In this document: one piece after another, positions 6,095 through 9,318 of the stretch
Layout of the letters: each line of letters begins with the position of its first letter
How positions within the stretch are numbered: the first letter of the stretch is position 1
Source: Candidatus Brocadiaceae bacterium
GTDB lineage: Bacteria > Planctomycetota > Brocadiia > SM23-32
Direction of reading: 5' to 3'
Assembly (NCBI GenBank): GCA_003567495.1
Contig: PWZK01000366.1
Location: forward strand, 1 to 9,318
DNA length: 9,318 nt
The notes under the pieces: generated by a model
The model's database searches: none
The model's input: only the letters and a program-made list of their open reading frames with translations
What the model was told of the DNA's origin: nothing
Made by a program: the position numbers and the translations under genes

Positions 6095-8357
6095 AGAATT
6101 GTTGCAGATTCCGCAGCCCGTCAAAGAAGATACGGGAAATTACAGAAACAAACTCGGGGACTTTCTCGACGGACGTTCCACGGAGATCGCGTTTAAAGCC
6201 TACCGGGTGCCGATGGGGATTTACGCTCAGCGAGGCACCGGCCGCTACATGGCAAGGGTCCGCATCGGAGCCGGGCTCAGTGTGCCGCGGCAACTGCGAA
6301 AAATCGCCGGGCTCAGCGAGCGATACGGAAGCTCCAGCGTCCACGTCACCACCAGACAGGATCTGCAGATTCATGAACTAAAGATCGAAGACACCGCCGA
6401 CGTGCTGGAAGGGCTGCTGGAGGAGGGCCTCTCCCCCAGGGGCGGCGGCGGCAATACGGTGCGCAACATCACCGCCTGCCCACGGGCGGGTCTCTGCCCC
6501 GAGGAAGTTTTCGACGTAGCCCCCCACGCGATCGCCCTGGCCGAATACCTGCTGGGGAGCAGAGATTCCTTCAACCTGCCCAGAAAATACAAGATCGTCT
6601 TCTCCGGTTGCGCCAGGGACTGCGCCCTGGCTTCTGTGGCCGACCTCGGATTTTTTGCTCATATCCGCGACGGCAAAAAAGGCTTTGCCGTCTATGGCGC
6701 GGGCGGGCTGGGCAGTAACCCCGACACGGCCGTTAAACTGGAGGATTTCGCCCCGGAAGATGAAATCTTCGCCGTCGCTCAGACCGTTAAAAACCTTTTT
6801 GACCGGCACGGCGACCGCTCCAACAAACACAGGGCCCGGCTGCGCTACGTGGTCAGAAGGCTTGGGGAAGAGGAGTTTTTGCGTCTCTACCGTCAGGAGC
6901 GCGAAGAAATTGAAAAAAATGGATTAAAAGGCGAAGTGCCATCAATCAGGCGGATAAAAGGAGCCGACGCCCCGCACGGCACAGCCCCCGCAGCGCCCGA
7001 TGACCGTTACCTGGAAATACTCCCCGAAAAGAAAGAGGGCCTCTTTACTATCAGGCTCCACCTGCATCTCGGCGACATACCGGCCGGTGACCTGCGGAAA
7101 GTCGCGGATATAGCGGAAGAACACAGCCAGGGGTATGTAAGGACGACCCAGCTTCAGAACCTCATGATAACATCTATCCCGGCTGATCAGCTGAAATCAG
7201 CCTGCGAGAAGCTGAAGACCCTGAGTATTGACGTAAGTCGCAAGGCGATAGGCGATATAGTCGCCTGCACCGGCGCGGCGACCTGCAAGCTGGGACTGTG
7301 CCTGTCACAGGGACTGGCCACTGAGGTCAGGAAGAGGTTGAATGAAAAGGGAGTTCTGCCGGACGTTCCCATCAGGATAAGCGGGTGCCCCAACTCCTGC
7401 GCCAATCACTGCATCGCCGCCGTCGGCTTTCAGGGCCGTGCGAAGCGGGTGGGCGAACGGCTTATGCCTTCCTACGATGTTCTTATCGGGGGGAAAACCG
7501 CGGAGGGAGAAGCCAGGCTGGCGGAGAGGATCGGCACGGTGCCGGCCGGAGCCGTTCCCGATATTCTGGCCGAAACGTTCCGTAGCGGAAAACCCGATTT
7601 GAATCTTATCAGGCAGCTCGTGGCGCAGAACGGGGATTTTTCGGCGAATATGCCGGAGGGTTATTTTTATGACTGGGGCAGCGATGAACCGTTTACGCTC
7701 GCCGGCCGTGGACCTGGCGAGTGCGGAGCCGGCGTTATGGACGTAATCGAAGTTGACATCGATGCCGCCCGGGATGCACTCGAAAGCGGCCAGAAAGAAG
7801 GGGACGACAAAAAATTGTACGAAGCGATCCTTTCGGCTTCAAGGGCGCTGCTTATCATTTACGGCGAAGAGCCGCAGAAGGACAGGGAAATTTTTGAATC
7901 TTTCCGTCGACACCTCCTCTCACCCGGCTGGGTCGCGCCAGAAACCGGGGAATTGCTTGATGCCGCCGTGGACTGGCGCATGGGCGACAGGGATTCCATG
8001 GCGGATATGGCCGGGGTTACGGAAAGACTGGCCGATAGGGTGGGCGAACTGTACCGTTCGCTGAACGCCGACCTGAAATTCGGTATCGAGCCTTGGAAGC
8101 AATCCACGGCCCCCGGGCCGGACGCTGAAAGCCGCGACAGGACCGCCGACCTGCGCGGTGTGGCCTGCCCGATAAATTTCGTGAAGGCAAAACTGGAACT
8201 GGAAAAAGTCGGGGTGGGCGAAACGCTTGAGGTGCTGCTCGACGGAGGCGAGCCGGTGAAAAATGTCCCGAAAAGTTTTACCAGCCAGGGTCAGGAAGTG
8301 CTTGAGGTTAAGAAAACAGACGGCCATTATTCGGTCAAGATCAAGAGAATTAACTAA
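6087..8357 (+). CDS. sir: Siroheme sulfite (nitrite/sulfite) reductase fused to a C-terminal TusA domain
   Basis: The enzyme should reduce sulfite to sulfide with six electrons at a coupled siroheme-Fe4S4 centre. Residues 1-515 form the two-fold nitrite/sulfite reductase core. Substrate- and siroheme-binding basics are visible as TTRQ (88-91), NTVRN (123-127) and LPRKYK (164-169). The cluster cysteines in the second half are C394-x5-C400 and C434-x3-C438. The first half has the same pattern, C131-x5-C137 and C175-x3-C179, which is unusual. Residues 520-670 are a mainly helical region with GRGPGECGAG (540-549) that I cannot place firmly; HEPN-like is a guess. Residues 685-756 are a TusA-type sulfur carrier domain with its candidate cysteine, C694, in GVACPINFVK. 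At 756 residues it is longer than standalone reductases (about 510-570). GAGGT precedes the ATG, which overlaps hcyD. No electron-donor gene is adjacent. Nitrite as substrate is possible, but the neighbours favour sulfite. Confidence 0.88.
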   Translation: MNKELLQIPQPVKEDTGNYRNKLGDFLDGRSTEIAFKAYRVPMGIYAQRGTGRYMARVRIGAGLSVPRQLRKIAGLSERYGSSSVHVTTRQDLQIHELKIEDTADVLEGLLEEGLSPRGGGGNTVRNITACPRAGLCPEEVFDVAPHAIALAEYLLGSRDSFNLPRKYKIVFSGCARDCALASVADLGFFAHIRDGKKGFAVYGAGGLGSNPDTAVKLEDFAPEDEIFAVAQTVKNLFDRHGDRSNKHRARLRYVVRRLGEEEFLRLYRQEREEIEKNGLKGEVPSIRRIKGADAPHGTAPAAPDDRYLEILPEKKEGLFTIRLHLHLGDIPAGDLRKVADIAEEHSQGYVRTTQLQNLMITSIPADQLKSACEKLKTLSIDVSRKAIGDIVACTGAATCKLGLCLSQGLATEVRKRLNEKGVLPDVPIRISGCPNSCANHCIAAVGFQGRAKRVGERLMPSYDVLIGGKTAEGEARLAERIGTVPAGAVPDILAETFRSGKPDLNLIRQLVAQNGDFSANMPEGYFYDWGSDEPFTLAGRGPGECGAGVMDVIEVDIDAARDALESGQKEGDDKKLYEAILSASRALLIIYGEEPQKDREIFESFRRHLLSPGWVAPETGELLDAAVDWRMGDRDSMADMAGVTERLADRVGELYRSLNADLKFGIEPWKQSTAPGPDAESRDRTADLRGVACPINFVKAKLELEKVGVGETLEVLLDGGEPVKNVPKSFTSQGQEVLEVKKTDGHYSVKIKRIN

Positions 8358-8505
8358 AATCCGCCATAAACCTTCAGCAATGACTAACATAACAGCTTGA
8401 TAATAGAGCAGATGAATTTAATTTGCTTTAATGGAAAATAGCGCAAAATCAAAATTTCGACAAAATTACGATATGGAACGCTCGCCCTTGCTGAACTTGC
8501 GCTTG

Positions 8506-8545
8506 CTTATCCGGCTCCTCTTGGCCGGGGGCGGCCCTCGATAAG
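8506..8545. repeat. Imperfect G/C-rich hairpin
   Basis: CTTATC (8506-8511) pairs with GATAAG (8540-8545), and GGCCG (8523-8527) with CGGCC (8532-8536) around GGGG. The left side has an unpaired 11-base insert. It lies about 150 bases after the reductase stop, too far to be an ordinary terminator. Confidence 0.3.
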
Positions 8546-8765
8546 GTGATGAATAAGAAAGAGATAATAACGATTTACACCAGCTAAACACCCCTTGCAC
8601 GCGATTTACCAGGGCAAAAAACGGTTTTAAGCGTTTTGGGGCCGTCCCCTGACGGTCAGTTATCTATGCCGGGTGCGGACTTTTTCGGTGGCAGGAAACA
8701 GAATATGATGTTGCGTGTCGTGTGACGAAATGTTTGCAGAAGAGGTCACGGTATGAAAGAAAACA

Positions 8766-8836
8766 ACGCAAAGTCGCCAGGACGCCAGGCAAAACAGTTA
8801 TATTCCCCGCGCCTCTGCACCTTCGCGTCTTTGCGT
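8766..8836. repeat. Imperfect palindromic repeat of the ACGCAAAG type
   Basis: The outer arms ACGCAAAG (8766-8773) and CTTTGCGT (8829-8836) are exact reverse complements, and about 16 of the outermost 24 positions pair. The inner sequence (GCGCCTCTGCACC then TTCGCGTC) belongs to a type of intergenic repeat that is common in many bacterial genomes and often yields spurious ORFs. Probably a small non-autonomous dispersed element. Confidence 0.6.
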
Positions 8837-8847
8837 CAAAGGGAAAA

Positions 8848-8985
8848 GTGAGCGCTATAGAGGCCAAAATAAAGGCCGAACAGGAATACTACACGTATCG
8901 CATAGAACAGGATCGGGAATTTATTTCTGATTTCGATCGTGAAGTAAGGCGCATCCGTGGCAAAAAGGCGGAAAATGATGAATAA
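8848..8985 (+). CDS. Doubtful 45-residue ORF, possibly a gene fragment behind the repeat
   Basis: A GTG preceded by AAGGGA opens a 45-codon frame encoding a highly charged, probably helical peptide (SAIEAKIKAEQEYY near the start, DFDREVRRIRGKK near the end). The composition looks protein-like and unlike the repeat just upstream. The open frame continues upstream through the repeat to 8722, so this may be the C-terminal remnant of a gene interrupted by the element. No family recognised. Confidence 0.3.
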   Translation: MSAIEAKIKAEQEYYTYRIEQDREFISDFDREVRRIRGKKAENDE

Positions 8986-9142
8986 AACAACGGAATTTCT
9001 TCAGCAGAAAGGCAACCAGGGATTATCTGAAGGAAAACGAGGTGCGAGAATGAAATGTGACAGAGAAGAAGTGAGTTTTCAACCTGTCGTGCACCAGGAT
9101 ATTATTGCAGTATCGGGAAAGCAAAATGAGCTGTCGTTATGA
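8975..9142 (+). CDS. Doubtful 55-residue hypothetical ORF
   Basis: The tandem ATGs at 8975 and 8978 overlap the end of the preceding small ORF, and GGCGGA lies just upstream. The 55-residue product is charged, contains CDREEV, and matches no family I know. It runs 6 bases into the convergent DUF2283-like gene. It may be an unused frame. Confidence 0.2.
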   Translation: MMNKTTEFLQQKGNQGLSEGKRGARMKCDREEVSFQPVVHQDIIAVSGKQNELSL

Positions 9143-9318
9143 TGTCGTGACTTCTTCCCTGTCAAACTGCTGGTAAGCGATATCCGGCAAGTGAGCTACC
9201 GTCCTGGCATGTTCGATCGTCATGCTGACAATATTGTTCTTTGAATCCATGTCTATATAAATGTTTTCCGACAGCTCGCGGGTCTCGGCTATTTCAGCAT
9301 CCGAAAACTCTACCAACG
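9137..9318 (-). CDS. DUF2283-like protein, C-terminal part (cut by the window edge)
   Basis: On the minus strand an open frame enters from the right edge and ends at TAA (9137-9139), giving 59 residues. The pattern VEFSDAEIAETRELSENIYI, then DMDSKNNIVSMTIEHART, follows the DUF2283 layout: a short beta-rich domain in which a xxETxEL segment is followed by a strand, an Asp/Gly/Asn turn and a VxxIEIxxA-like strand. The start is outside the window. DUF2283 proteins are small, of unknown activity, and often sit beside DUF4258 genes in pairs suspected to be toxin-antitoxin-like. The partner would lie beyond the edge. It converges on the + strand genes and is unrelated to the sulfur locus. Confidence 0.6.
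   Translation of the reverse strand, partial: LVEFSDAEIAETRELSENIYIDMDSKNNIVSMTIEHARTVAHLPDIAYQQFDREEVTTS

Larger units (their letters stand above)
8358..8847. other. Non-coding stretch after the sulfite reductase gene
   Basis: No supported gene lies here. It contains an imperfect hairpin at 8506-8545 (outer CTTATC/GATAAG, inner GGCCG/CGGCC) and a palindromic repeat at 8766-8836. No clear intrinsic terminator follows the reductase stop codon. Short open frames across the second repeat give the peptide pattern that such repeats usually produce and are probably spurious. Confidence 0.55.

Noticed and set aside
8753..8851. 32-codon ORF starting at ATG 8753
   Set aside because: Most of it is a translation of the palindromic repeat at 8766-8836, a typical spurious product.

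Overview
This window carries a sulfur-assimilation and homocysteine-synthesis locus, all on the + strand, flanked by repeat-rich non-coding DNA. In order it holds a 5'-truncated cysD, cysN, metY, a ThiS-like sulfur carrier (hcyS-like), a ThiF/MoeB-like activating enzyme (hcyF-like), a JAMM metalloprotease (hcyD-like), and a 756-residue siroheme sulfite reductase with a C-terminal TusA domain. From memory, this gene set matches the protein-thiocarboxylate homocysteine pathway described in Wolinella succinogenes (MetY with HcyS, HcyF, HcyD and a sulfite reductase). The host is a bacterium. The enzyme types and many small palindromic intergenic repeats fit an uncultured anaerobe, perhaps Desulfobacterota-like, but the sequence does not fix the phylum.

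Layout. Positions 1-527 have no convincing gene; they hold three short palindromes and an A/T-rich hairpin. 528-1208 is CysD missing its ATP-binding N-terminal part. 1209-1465 holds a second hairpin of the same type and a 109-bp tandem duplication carrying a possible GTG-started small ORF. 1466-3295 is CysN with a degenerate APS-kinase-like C-terminus. 3297-4541 is MetY, one base after cysN, with a long inverted repeat over its stop codon. After a 132-bp gap, a strong ribosome binding site starts hcyS (4674-4892). hcyF (4879-5679), hcyD (5669-6094) and the sulfite reductase gene (6087-8357) follow with overlapping ends, so these four genes look translationally coupled. 8358-8847 is non-coding and includes an imperfect palindromic repeat. 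Two doubtful small ORFs follow, and the C-terminal part of a DUF2283-like protein enters from the right edge on the minus strand.

How the genes work together (partly inference). CysDN would activate sulfate to APS; an APS reductase, not in the window, would make sulfite; the sulfite reductase would make sulfide. HcyD would trim the HcyS tail to expose a Gly-Gly end, HcyF would adenylate it, and sulfur would be loaded as a thiocarboxylate. MetY would pass that sulfur to O-acetylhomoserine to make homocysteine. Three points stand out: the sulfite reductase has a complete siroheme/Fe4S4-type cysteine set in both halves; its fused TusA domain could deliver reduced sulfur to the carrier; and cysD appears broken or misassembled at a repeat-rich junction.
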